The notes beneath the pieces are model-generated. The model was given only the letters and a program-made list of their open reading frames with translations, ran no database searches and was not told the origin of the DNA. Below are positions 21,365 to 31,510 of a stretch of DNA of 32,882 nucleotides, one piece after another; position 1 is the stretch's first letter, and each line of letters begins with the position of its first letter. A program made the translations under genes and the position numbers. Source of the DNA: Chara braunii (taxonomy: Eukaryota; Streptophyta; Charophyceae; Charales; Characeae); contig BFEA01000281.1 in NCBI GenBank assembly GCA_003427395.1, forward strand, positions 661,139-694,020, written 5' to 3'.

Positions 21365-22788
21365 GGGCAAGGGGGCCGAGTCCTAGGTGTGGGGCACGGT
21401 ATGGGGAGAAACGAAGTACAGCGAGGTGGTTTATGGGTGTGGATGACAGTGTTTGTTGTGGGCCATCTGGGGTGTGTGTTTGAGCCCCCTGCTCCCCTCC
21501 TCCTTGTGACTGATCTGCGCTCTCGTGTACTTGGGCGTGTGAGCTTCCCTCGCGGTTCCTGTCTTTTCCAACTTCGAAATGTCATGTGGGTCTCGGTCCG
21601 CACGGTTTTCCACAAAAAAAAAAGAAAGAAAAAAGTGGGCCTTGGTCATTCACCCCACGCATGCGGCCTTCAGGGTCAGTCCACGTTTCTTCGAATGATG
21701 AGTCGATTTGTGTTCATCGTTGCGAGTCCCGCGCCACCTCGACCAGCGAACGTGACGAGACTGACTGTTGCACCATTTTTCTGTGGCGGCGCGTGAAAAA
21801 CCGACCACTTCGAATTCGAATTCCTGCCACCACCGCTGCAAGGGCGTCACGGAAAGATGCATGCCCCTCGTGAGGGCATTTCGAGGATGGACCGACAAAA
21901 CGCCACCAGAGGTCCAGTAAGGGCATAGTGGAAAGATACGCCCCATGCTGACGGGGCCCTGCGGAAAACTTCAGAGGCGCGAGGGGCACGAGAGGGTGAG
22001 TTGACCATCAGAGGGGCATACATCAAATTAATCGAAACTTCAGGGGCATTTCGAAAATTTTCCCAAAAAAAATGAAAAAAAAAAAAGCAACAACTAGTGT
22101 CCGCCTAATTTTGCCAATTGGCAATCACAAACTTCCAACCGGGTAGAATTGCAAAGGTACCTGTTTTTGTTTTGCAGTTCCGTAGGTCCAAATTGAATTC
22201 GAAACTCCACGTCGCACCGGGGCGTAGGTTTTTTTTTTTTTTTTTTTTTTCAGTTTTGGACCTGATGTACGGGCTGGTAAGAGCACACTCCTGCATCAGG
22301 TCCAGAGTTTTGATGCAAAAAAAAAAAAAAGGCGGTCCAGAGTTTTGATGCAGTCACATATTGATCATCTTTTTTTTTTTTTTTAGTTCAGCCCATCTGG
22401 TCCTCCCAGAAGGTCTGTGGGGAATAGGCCTCTCCTGCAGATCAGCCTTCCCCTGTATGATCTCCTGTGCAGATGCTAGCCGAATCTCAGCTGGCTCACC
22501 ACAGAGCGGCATCGAGCAGGTTTCTTGGGTCTCCTCAGTATTTATTCCCTCTCTACGGACAGACGACGGCGAGGATTCATCCAAAGCAAGGGTGTTTAGC
22601 TGCTGCGGGATTTGGTCTTCAACCGTGGCTCGTCTGGATGGTGTGCACTTTTAGACTGTCACCGCAACAACCCCTTTTTTTTCGCCCAGAAGTGAATGAT
22701 AAGTGTGTGGGGGGGGGGGGGGAGGATTCATGGGGCAGAAGTTGATCATGCGGCGCAGCTGTAATCAGAGTGGCTGCTACCGTTTTGA
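21365..22788. other. Gene-poor stretch with homopolymers and a small duplication
   Basis: It contains poly-T and poly-A runs (about 22,229-22,250 and 22,316-22,330). GGTCCAGAGTTTTGATGCA occurs twice (about 22,299 and 22,334). The segment 21,800-22,050 repeats GAGGGGCAT-like and AACTTCAGAGG/AGGGGC motifs and may be a degenerate satellite. No gene is supported. Confidence 0.45.
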
Positions 22789-22876
22789 CCCGAATAGAAC
22801 GCCCTGTCATTACAGCTGTATTTGGGGTGATTTTCAGTCCAGATGCAGCCTTAATGACCGGGAGTTCTATTCGGGT
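22788..22876. mobile_element. Palindromic mini-element family, copy B (best ends)
   Basis: Perfect 13-bp inverted ends ACCCGAATAGAAC and GTTCTATTCGGGT enclose GTCATTACAGCTGTATTTGG, TTTCAGTCCAGATGCAG and TTAATGACC. No target duplication is obvious. Confidence 0.7.
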
Positions 22877-24383
22877 AGGCGCAGAAATGCTGCACAGGCG
22901 GCTGCACCCCGTGTCTGGTGGACACGCAGGCGTGCAGCACTGTCAGTGTCATCACCGCAGTGTAAGACAGAGGACTTGATATGTACTGTTCTTGGCTCAC
23001 ATGCAATGGGAACGATGGTGTTGTTCTCTTTGAGGTTGAGATGAGAGCATAGCAGCAGAGTAGATCTCTGTGCAATGATCATACTGTTTGTGTGCAAAGA
23101 ATGCGGCCGCTGTCTCAGAGACGGGGGGTGGAGATTAGGAACGTGTGTGGTAATGAGACACCTGTGATGGCCCATCTGACAACGACTGTGGTGATGATGA
23201 CGCCGATCATCACGAAGGGGAGGAGGAGAACGAGCAGGAGGCAGAAAGGGAGGCAGTAGTTGGAAGGGATGATGCGGTGGAGGATGCAGCTGAGGAGGCC
23301 AGTGGTGGTGCCGGAGAATCAACGGGGAGAGAATAAGGTGCCAGGGGGGGGCGGGGGGCGGGGTGCAAGTGATGCAGCTCTCTTTATTGCAGGTCAGTCA
23401 CTCGACAGTTGTGCAGAGACACATTCAGCAGCAGCACCAGCAGCAGCAATGGTGGGGGAGCACGCCATCGTTCCCTGCAGAAACTTCGACTGCACTGGTC
23501 TGGTCTGCCACGGTAGTCCGGGTTTAGCTGGGACTGACGCATGCACATTAGCAGTCGCGAGTTCGGTAGTAATAACTGAGGAGGGCGGGCCCACTGTGTG
23601 GGGCAGTGTGGACTGATGCTGCCTATGCTCACAATTGGCTTTCAGCAGTGGGTGGGCACGTGGCCAGCAAACCATGCGGCAAAACCGGTCCGTAAGCCAG
23701 GTGACAAGAGTGGGTGGCCAACGCTACTGGCCACACCCATAACCGGTCTAACCTCTTGCCTGGAGACTCGGGGGACGCCCCTTACGTCGCTCGCGAGCAC
23801 ACGTCCTGTCAATGCTTGAGCCCACAGCAGCGAGTTTTCAGTTAGTTTTGAAGTCTGCAGTACTGTTACAAATAAACTCGGACCTCGTCGGCTGTCCCAT
23901 GAGCACAGCTGTGGGCCGATGAGCCGGGGCATTCGAGGAAGCACTGCGGTAGCGTATGGCAGAGAATTTCCCAGTACGACAGGGAATTTCCAAGGCTCAG
24001 CCTTAAGGCAATCCACCAAAGTGAACCGAACCGTCCCGCAAAGCCAGAATTCTCGCCCCGAGAAAATACGTCAGCCATCTTGCTCACCAGTGTCCTTCCA
24101 CTCGACACTCCCTAAGCAGACCTGAACTACTGACTTTACACCCGGACTGTACCGACAGGAAGCGGCAAAGAACCATTCCAGGATAGGATGTCGTCAATCA
24201 ACAGATACGTAAAGGCATATACTCTTGCGCTGCCTTTTTAAAAAAAACATCAATCAGCACAACACCCCTTCCTCGACTAGCTCCGGCATCGCAAGGACAA
24301 GTGCCATTGCCACCCATCTTAAGCCACCAGTCAGTCCATGCCAGCCATCAGCCGTGGGGCCCCCTTTCGGAGGCCGCCTCCCG
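22877..24383. other. Gene-poor stretch
   Basis: Short CAGCAG repeats occur near 23,430, and a small inverted motif (GAATTTCCCAG/CAGGGAATTTCC) near 23,965. Frames on both strands lack recognisable domains. I see no gene. Confidence 0.45.
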
Positions 24384-24750
24384 TCGATTTATTTTATCGA
24401 CACCCTGTGAGCCTCTGAAACTTTAGGAGAGGCTCAATCAATCGGACTCTCAACTTGGCTGGGGCCTTGTACTGGTGCTNCCCCCCCCCCCCCCCACCTT
24501 TGAAAGAACCCCCTTCATACCCTGATGCAGTCTTTTAGGGGTAAAGCTCTGTTTTGTTTTTCTTCATCGATTTATTTTATCGACACCCTGTGAGCCTCCA
24601 AAACTTTAGGAGAGGATCAGTCAATCGGACCCTCAACTTGGCTGGGGCCTTGGTGCTTTTAAAGGGGTGCTTTTGGAGGGGTGATGGGGATGCGCTGTCA
24701 GGCCAGCGGATAGGGAGAACAAGCTACCAAGAGCCTGAAGAAGGCGAGCT
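24384..24750. repeat. Two-copy direct repeat, period 183
   Basis: TCGATTTATTTTATCGACAC starts both copies (24,384 and 24,567). About 90 bases match at over 90 percent, then diverge at a poly-C tract with an N (24,480) in the first copy. Confidence 0.85.
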
Positions 24751-25267
24751 ACATCAAAGCATAGACTGTTGTTGTTAATTGCCGCCATCAAAAGTTAGGT
24801 TGGGATATAGACAGAAGATTAGCATCGCCCCCTGCCCCAAGGATGAAACACATAAATAGAGAAAAGTTGTCGGGATTGAGAAAGAAAAAAACTTCAAAAA
24901 AAGAAAAGAAAAGTTACGCTGGGAGAGGTGATGGGGCTTGTGAGGACGGGGCAGCGGAGCCTCACACAGTGGCGACTCACAGCAAATGACTCAGGCAGAA
25001 GGTGGGTATGCTGGTGAGCTAGGCGGTGTGTGTTTCCCTTCAACGATGAGTAGTACGAGAATAGAAGTGGGTTCCTCTGTGTGTATGAGATTGTATCCAT
25101 CAGAGGAACACACTTCATTTGATGGGGCTTGCAGAGAGAGATTCACCATGGCGGCCCCAACTTTTTCTCTTATCTACCGACACGTGACGGACATTTTACA
25201 CGGTTGATCGAGTATCCATCCGTATGCCGCCAGAAAGCTGCCGACACAGAACCCGTTCCTTAAAATA
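24751..25267. other. Unassigned spacer
   Basis: Nothing recognised beyond A-rich AAAGAAAAGAAAAG near 24,895. Confidence 0.5.
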
Positions 25268-25855
25268 ACCTGATCAAACGCACAACATCGACCACCGAAC
25301 AATGCCAGGAACCAACGGCGGAAGGGGACACAGTCCCAAGTGCAAGGTGCAAGCTTTCCCCTGCGCGGGTCGCGCGGCTAAGCGTCAACCGCACATCCAT
25401 CTGCCTTAACCACCATATATCCCAATGCCTCCTCCACATTATGGACCCTATTCAAGGGGGTTCCCAAATGCCTGGTAGAGGCGCAAAGAAAGCCTAGGCC
25501 TAGGCCTGCTTCTCCTTTCAACATCGCCGGCGTATTATCCTCCTCCTCCTCCTCCTCCTTTCTTCTTCCTCCGCTTTCTCGGTCTCCTCTCTACTTACTT
25601 AATTCTTATTTCTCTGTCTGTTTTGGTTCAAACTTCAAAGTTCATGATTGCCTTCGTTGTCTCTCCACGGATTGACACAGTGGATGACTAACAAAGTTGC
25701 CTTGCTATTGCTTTGCCATCAAACAACTAGGCCTAGGCCCGCTGTCCAAAAAGAACTCGGGTCGTCCCATAATCATTCCATCAAATTACTGATCAAGTGC
25801 ACAACATCAACCACTGAACACTGCTGGAACCAAAACGTCCAAAGGAAACACTTGT
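25268..25855. repeat. Dispersed duplicate pair with pyrimidine spacer
   Basis: A block of about 70 bases (GCACAACATCGACCACCGAA at 25,280; GCACAACATCAACCACTGAA at 25,799) occurs twice in the same orientation. CTAGGCCTAGGCC motifs also lie at 25,494 and 25,728. A CCT repeat separates them. Confidence 0.7.
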
Positions 25856-25997
25856 GGCGTTTTCACCATTCGGCTTATGCCAGCAAGGCACACAATTCCC
25901 ACAACTCCATTGGCGTTCCATACGAACGACAGGAACTCGGTTCACAGGAGAGGGAGGAGAGGGAAGCAAGGGAGAGGGAGTGGGACGGAGGGAGCGA

Positions 25998-26530
25998 TCG
26001 GAGGGAAGTCTCTTCTCACCTGCCCATACTCTTCTCCACCTGCCTCGTCTCCCCTACCTCTCTCCCCCTTCTCACCCTTCACTCACTCTTTCACCAAGAA
26101 AACTCCTTGCACCCCTCCCTACCCGCCCTTCCTCCCTGTCTTTCGCCAATGCAACTCATTTTTTCCCCCCCCCCCCTCCCCCTCCCCCCCCCGCCCCTGC
26201 CTCTTCCCTCTCCTTCTCCCTTGACGTCCCCCCCCACCCCCTTTGCCGCAGCCAAAAATAGCAACGATTCTCCATTTCGAACGAGTACCCTGGCTCCCTC
26301 CCTTCACGTCCTTTCCTCCCGTTCGCAAAGGAAGCTCCTTACAGCCCTCCTACCTGCACGCCCCTTCTCCCTCTCTCTTTCGCCAGTCGAACTCCTTCAC
26401 AAGGTTCACCCTTCCCTGCCTGCCTCTTCTCTCCTACCTACCCCCGTCCCTCACCTTCTTCCCTCACCATATTCTCGCCTCCCTTTGCAGCAGACCCAGT
26501 ACTAGCGAGAATTCTCCAAACTCGATCGAA
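25998..26530. repeat. Pyrimidine-rich degenerate duplication, period about 235
   Basis: The blocks CTCCTTGCACCC...CTTTCGCCAATGCAACTC and CTCCTTACAGCC...CTTTCGCCAGTCGAACTC repeat once, as do the ends near GATTCTCC and GAATTCTCC. The 285-codon plus-strand frame is Pro/Ser/Leu-rich because of composition, and I do not call it a gene. Confidence 0.65.
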
Positions 26531-26848
26531 TGAGCACCCTACCTGGCAAGACAAGCTATTACCAATGCCTGTACATAAGAATAGCTTTCCCCCTAGACAA
26601 GATTTTCAGGGCACACAACTTCCGATTAGATTCTTTCTTTGGATCGCACTGTGTTTTTCACATTCTTCAACAAAAGCAAAGCCTCTTTGGTGCAGCTCCT
26701 TCCCATCGCACGGAGTTTCTCACCCTACTTTTCTTTCCCTGGTTTGTTTTGTTTTGTTCTGTCATGTTTCAAACTGTCGCCCCATTTTTATTAGCAAAAC
26801 ACAGTGCGATCGCAGAAAGATCTCATCCAGGAAAAGCCAACAAATGGG

Positions 26849-26878
26849 GGGGAGAGAGAGAGAGAGAGAGAGAGAGAA
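26849..26878. repeat. (GA)n microsatellite
   Basis: GA dinucleotide tract preceded by a G run. Confidence 0.9.
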
Positions 26879-27173
26879 CAGGAAAAGGAAAAGGAAAAGA
26901 GCAAGCAACATCACCAACTTCTGTGATGAAAAAAAAATAGAGCGAATTTCCAGGGTGAAATCCCGGGCACTCGGGTCCCGATGCCACGCCCGGCTTGACG
27001 ACCGGGCAACCGGCCGGTCGGAACGCCCGGTCGGGCCCCCGGGCCTGAAATGCGCCGACCCACAACATTTTTTTTTTTTCCGATTTCGGGCTTTGGGGGG
27101 TCGAAGCTGGCTCGCGGAACCCTGCGCCGCCTAAAAGAAAAAAAAATTGGGTACCTACCGGGTGCTGGGAGCA

Positions 27174-27242
27174 GTTTGAAATCAGGCGATTTCTGGCCGT
27201 CGATCTTGAAGATCGACAGCCAGAAATCGCCCGATTTCAAAC
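27174..27242. repeat. Near-perfect 69-nt palindrome
   Basis: Two 34-base arms (27,174-27,207 and 27,209-27,242) pair with two mismatches, leaving one central base. Both mismatches are transitions that keep pairing possible in RNA. Ambiguous bases start right after it. Confidence 0.9.
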
Positions 27243-27416
27243 NGTTTCCCNGNGCGATTTCGCGTGCGGGCAGATCCCGAATGCCCCCGCGAAATCNAGC
27301 GGNCGAANTGTGNTTNGACTCGCTCGTCAGCCCCGCTGTTCCGTGCCATCGTGCCCTGCCGCCGTGCCCTTCCGCAGCCCGCCATCGCCTTCCCGCAGCC
27401 CGCAAGGTAAGTCATC

Positions 27417-27470
27417 CTTTTCTTCTTCTTCTTCTTCTTTTTCTTCTTCTTGGTCATCGTCGTCGTCGTC

Positions 27471-27540
<70 letters not shown>

Positions 27541-27541
27541 C
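27417..27541. repeat. (CTT)n, (CGT)n, (GT)n, (GA)n compound microsatellite
   Basis: Four simple repeats follow one another directly. A GTGTGCTGTGTGTGCTGC-like region continues to 27,750. Confidence 0.9.
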
Positions 27542-27866
27542 AAGACTGAGCAATCAAACTGAGTCAGTTTTACGAATGGTCAGCAGAGGCATTGTGTTTC
27601 TGTGCGTGTTGTGTGTGTGCTGTCACTGGTGTGTGCATAGTGTGTGTGTTGTGTGTGTTGTGTGTGCTGTGTGTGCTGCATTGATGCTGCATGAGTGCTG
27701 TGTGGATGGTGTGTGAGTGCTGTGTACTACGCTGTGCGAGTTCTGCGTGTGCTGCATCCCTCCTCACTCCCCCTGACTCCCCCCCCCCAAATCCCGAAAT
27801 CCTCAAAATTCGAAACGACCCTGGATTCGTGCTCATCTCCCAATGCGCAGAACAACCCCCTGGACC

Positions 27867-27892
<26 letters not shown>
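27867..27892. repeat. Poly-A tract
   Basis: A homopolymer of about 26 A, possibly the tail of a retroposed sequence on the plus strand, although no gene is recognisable upstream. Confidence 0.85.
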
Positions 27893-27897
<5 letters not shown>

Positions 27898-28012
27898 TAT
27901 TTTTTTCCCCCGACCGGGTGACCCGGTCGTCAGACCTGCCCGGGCATGACGCCCGGGCAACCGGCCGGTCCGGACCAGCCGGTCGTCAGAATCTTCCTAG
28001 GCGAATTTCGAA

Positions 28013-28547
28013 AAAAAAATAAAATTGGAGCAAAGCAACAACGAAAAAAAGACGAATGCACCAGCCGAATCAGTCTTCCAAGCCCAAGCTCGCAAACCCC
28101 CGAATCTGAAAGTGTCCCCAAGCGTGGGCACATCCCGACCGGAGCAGCCCTGTATCATCCTTTCATGGCAACACACAACACACATCACCATTTCTTACCT
28201 TACCTATTCTCCGCAGGCGAGAACGACAGATCCACGATTGCTAGTCCATGCCAAGCGAAAAATACAAAGAAGCTCCCACCGACGGCTTATCTGTGCCACT
28301 CCAGCATCATTTCTCTGACAAAGAAGACTCAGAAAGGATCGGATCATTTTTCTGACAAAAAAGACTCAGAAAGGATCAGAAGGTTACAGAAACCGTTCCC
28401 CCGTACAAACAAGTTACAGAAAGAGTCGACAGGCTTTCGTAAATGGAACAGACAGACAAGGAACCGAACAGCACAGGGTGAAGAGCAGGCATTTAATTTC
28501 TATGCAAAAGGGATAAAGAGAGAGTATTAAAAAGGTATAAAAAAAAA
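28013..28547. other. Unassigned spacer
   Basis: A short direct repeat TCTGACAAAGAAGACTCAGA / TCTGACAAAAAAGACTCAGA lies at about 28,313 and 28,351. No gene is seen. Confidence 0.45.
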
Positions 28548-28634
28548 ACATACTCACACTTGCACTTTTCAAACAGAATCGAGCTGCAATTGCGGCCAGA
28601 AACACCTCAAAACATGCTTGCATACATACGCCCG
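28548..28634. mobile_element. Partial GGGCATACTCACACT-type MITE
   Basis: The left end CATACTCACACTTGCACTTTT resembles the 19,192 element, and a right-hand GCATACATACGCCC resembles its other end. The outermost GGG is missing. Confidence 0.4.
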
Positions 28635-28775
28635 AAGCAGAAAAAACAAGTGTGCCGTGCGGCAGTGCTCAGAGGGAGAACAACTGAAACGAAAGAACCC
28701 CATTAAGAGTCTAGACTGCCTGTACGCCTCTGCCCGAAGAAAGGGGATATGACCCTCACATCATTATTGAAATCC

Positions 28776-28850
28776 AGCAGGATTTGAAGTGCTGACCTGG
28801 TTTTCGACAGGTGTATGTCCGTACCACTTAGTCACGCAGCCAGTGTACCA
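28776..28850 (-). pseudogene. tRNA-like sequence, possible SINE head
   Basis: On the minus strand, GCTGCGTGACTAAGTGGTA resembles a tRNA 5' part with an A box. ACCTG and CAGGT form an anticodon-like stem around a TCGAAAAC loop, and CACTTCAAATCCTG resembles a B box. The acceptor strand does not pair and the T stem is off by a base, so it is not a functional tRNA. A tRNA-derived SINE is possible. Confidence 0.35.
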
Positions 28851-28913
28851 GTGTAGTGTACACCTCTTCCCTTTCTTCACTTTTCCAAGCATTTGCCACT
28901 GCCGGAACGGGTT

Positions 28914-29120
28914 AAGAACCAAGGAACAGACTAGCAGAACCAAGGAACAGACTTGCAGAATCGAGGAACAGACTTGCAGAACCAAGGAACAGACTTCCAG
29001 AACCAAGGAACAGATTAAGAACCAAGGAATAGATTAAGAACCAAGGAACAGATTAAGAACCAAGGAACAGACTTGCCGAACCAAGGAACAGACTTGCAGA
29101 ATCGAGGAACAGAAGCGCAG
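28914..29120. repeat. 19-21 bp minisatellite, about ten copies
   Basis: Units are AACCAAGGAACAGACTTGCA-G (21 bases) or the shorter AACCAAGGAACAGATTAAG (19 bases). The 21-base type gives Thr-Lys-Glu-Gln-rich repeats in one frame, but the 19-base units break the frame. Confidence 0.9.
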
Positions 29121-29439
29121 ACTCAAAAAGAGAACACACTGGAGGCAACTGTAGACCCCCCGCATGGAAGTCAACGGTCCCACCCGGACTTTCTCCGTCG
29201 GTCCCTTGACCTGTCCCAATGACCGTCAGCTCTGCAAACACACACAGTCCAAAGAGACGAACAATGTGAATTCCCATTTCACAGTTCATTAGGATAACAA
29301 AAATCAGTAATCTCTTAAACCACCACTCTTCCCGACACGGAAAAAAAAGTGGCATGCCGGTGAGTTCGGACCGGGTCTTTAAGGGGGGGTGCCGACCGGG
29401 AGGCGCAGGCGGGGGTCCAGTCATGCAATTTTCACACGC
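29121..29439. other. Unassigned spacer
   Basis: No gene recognised. GTGCCGACCGGGAGGCGCAG near 29,389 is GC-rich and may be the edge of a neighbouring element. Confidence 0.45.
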
Positions 29440-29560
29440 CAACTTCGGCGATTTTTCACGCTCAGAAAAATAACGAAAAAAACCTGAAATTTTGAGATCC
29501 TGTATATTAGGTCATGTGATCTTTCCATGAAAAATATCAGGAATTTGAAAAATATCAGGA
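29440..29560. repeat. AT-rich repeat, single unit, left of the Josephin-like gene
   Basis: CGATTTTTCACGCTCAGAAA starts a block ending in GTGATCTTTCCATGA. The same block, in the same orientation, occurs twice on the other side of the gene (31,110-31,215 and 31,307-31,395). Confidence 0.7.
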
Positions 29561-29577
29561 ATTATATATATATATAT

Positions 29578-29587
29578 CGTCAAATAG
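29578..29587 (-). mobile_element. Very short copy of the TA-associated repeat
   Basis: CGTCAAATAG alone, with TA repeats on its left and TATATATT on its right. It fits a 10-base remnant of the constant end. Confidence 0.4.
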
Positions 29588-29891
29588 TATATATTGTCAC
29601 ATCACTACAAACTAAAAGAGCGCACTTTGCGGAACAAAGAATAAAAGCAAAAAACGGGCACAGTGATAACATGCAAAAATAAAAAGAAAAAGAAAAAACA
29701 AGGGCAGATTGAAACCATTAAATTTCTCATTCTTCTTTGAACTCCACCTCCACTGTGCCTCTCACGTGCAAGGCTCGCCACGTTGATGAAGTTGAGCGCG
29801 AGCTGCCCCCATCCCCGTATGCCATAACAGCCCACTTGCACGCTGTGAGAGAGGCAGAGTGAAGGGGAAGGTGTTAAACACAGGGAAAAGC

Positions 29892-30983
29892 TCAAGAATG
29901 AGGCTGTCCTTGACGACAGAAAGGACACACATTGTAAGGATGGGGTGGATGAGCGCATGGAAGACCTAACTGAGCATTCTCAAAACAACAACTGCCACGA
30001 CGGCTGGCATTAAGCATGCCAACCATACACTCCTGACAAATAGCATGTCTATTGCAGGCCAGAATAAAGGAAGAACGCCCCCCACAAAAGAGCATGCATT
30101 CAGCATAGCGTCCGTGGCCACAAAATGGACATATAGTGTCCGGATGAGGAGGGTGCCTGCAGTCAGGAACGGAGGGACAATCCTGTACACACATGGATGC
30201 AGAAACCATCTCGTGGTAGTGATTGTGACAAAGATGATGGCGAGTACACCCAAGTGCAACAGTGTCTGTGGCTGTGCAAAGGAGAAGGTCACACAGTGTC
30301 TGTACATTGTACTGCTGCACTACGGTGCCAGAGGCATGATCTTCTACATAAAGGAGGTTGCGGACAGTTTGATGTGGCAAGAGAACAGCATCATAGAGTA
30401 AGAAATCAGTAATATCAATCATGGCATGGACCATGACACCGTCGTTCCACACCTCCCAATGGTCAGAGGCGTGTACAATAGCCATGTAATGGCCAGGCCC
30501 ATGCACAATGCAGGCAGAGATGCGGGATGGAGGATTAAACAACTCACCTGGTAGAGCATGGCGTAGTTCAAGCTGGCAGTTCCTCATCGCTATTTATAGG
30601 ACAGCAATGGTAAAACCTCCTTCCCTGGTGTAATTACGATGCTCTGGCTGTAGGTCGGGGGGATCAGCGAGATTAGCCAGATCAACATCAAGCTGCAGGG
30701 CAATTGCAAGGAAATCTGATGGTGTATACAACGGCCGATTGAGAACGCGAAGGCAGCTATTAGTTGCAGTCAGACCACAGAGATTGGCGGGGATCTCAGG
30801 CTGATTTTGTTGGTCAGTCATTTGTAGATCACCCGTGGGGTCTGCGCAGGGTGGTGCACAAGTATGCGGTTCATCCATATGATCCTGGTCAGCCATTTGC
30901 AAATCCCTCGTGGGGTCTACGCCATGCGGGATTAAATGCAGTCCAAGCAGATCATGTTCCAGTCCCTCAGCGTTCAGGGCCAC
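29892..30983 (-). CDS. Josephin-like cysteine protease with RING-type zinc fingers, one in-frame stop
   Basis: Residues here are numbered from 30,983. The first part resembles a Josephin deubiquitinase: a catalytic-Cys motif NLCGLTATNSCL (C69), a helical PSDFLAIALQLDVDLANL, then EGGFTIAVL, and a His/Asn motif GHYMAIVHASDHWEVWND with H165, W176 and N180. The His-Trp and His-Asn spacings (11 and 15) equal those of ataxin-3. The oxyanion Gln expected five residues before the Cys is not seen. The C-terminal part has a canonical C3HC4 RING pattern (C285, C288, C310, H313, C316, C319, C353, C356) and a related upstream half (C246, H249, C252, H255); both end in HPPHP-x3-CPFC. A TAA at 30,594-30,596 interrupts an otherwise open frame. 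No ATG stands at the 5' end: the frame is open to about 31,035, so an upstream exon is likely. It would cleave ubiquitin and could also bind E2 enzymes. Confidence 0.6.
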
Positions 30984-31009
30984 ACAGGGTATATCATATA
31001 CATTAGACC

Positions 31010-31510
31010 ATGAAATAAATGCCGCACTAATTCGTCACTTTTCTTTTTTTTTTGCCACTGGCCCACTGCAACGTGTGGGCCAAAGGAAAAACTACCCTAA
31101 CTTTCGTGATTTTTCACACTCAGAAGAATGCCTTGAAAAAAAAAAACTCTGAAAATTGAAGGGTCTGTAGATTTGGTCGTGATCTTTCCATGACAAATAT
31201 TTTTAAAAATTTTAGTCGGTGAAATAAATGCCGTGCCGATTTGTCTCATTCTCGAATTTTGCCATTCTACTACTTGTTGGCCAACGGGACACGTACCCCA
31301 ATTTCAGCGATTTTTCATGCTCAGAAGAATTCATAAAAAAATCCGAAAATTGGAGGGTCGGTAGATTTGGTCGTGATCTTTCCGGGAAATATATTTTTAA
31401 AAATAATTAAAAACAATTCACCACGAAATAAGTGGTGGCGGCAATTTGTCGGATTTTTCATTTTTGCCAGTCTACCGGGTCTCCGCACTATACTACCGGT
31501 AACCCTCATG
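31010..31510. repeat. AT-rich tandem repeat right of the Josephin-like gene
   Basis: Two units of about 190-200 bases start with GAAATAAATGCCG (31,012 and 31,221) and contain GATTTTTCA-GCTCAGAAGAAT and GTAGATTTGGTCGTGATCTT. A third partial unit follows at about 31,423. Terminal-looking CCGGTAACCCT at 31,496 resembles the end of the 2.5-kb hAT-like element. Confidence 0.7.

Larger units (their letters stand above)
26940..28012. other. Possible composite element bounded by CCGGGCAACCGGCCGGTC repeats
   Basis: CCGGGCAACCGGCCGGTC occurs at about 27,001 and 27,954 in the same orientation, each within GC-rich CCCGGG-type sequence. Between them are a long palindrome (27,174-27,242), N bases, (GT)n(GA)n and a poly-A tract. 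It could be an element with direct terminal repeats of about 950 bases, but the N-rich middle makes this uncertain. Confidence 0.35.

Noticed and set aside
21050-21796. 248-codon plus-strand frame
   Set aside because: It runs across the sequencing adapter at 21,327-21,364 and includes its typical peptide, so it cannot be a real gene.
22867-23322. His/Pro-rich minus-strand frame
   Set aside because: Low-complexity composition, no conserved motif, and overlap with the end of a MITE-like copy.
25648-26505. 285-codon Pro/Ser/Leu-rich plus-strand frame
   Set aside because: It follows pyrimidine-rich duplicated DNA, all three plus frames are open there, and no motif is recognisable.
28914-29120. 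CRISPR-like array or a coding repeat domain
   Set aside because: Units of 19 and 21 bases follow each other without spacers and shift the frame, so it is a minisatellite.
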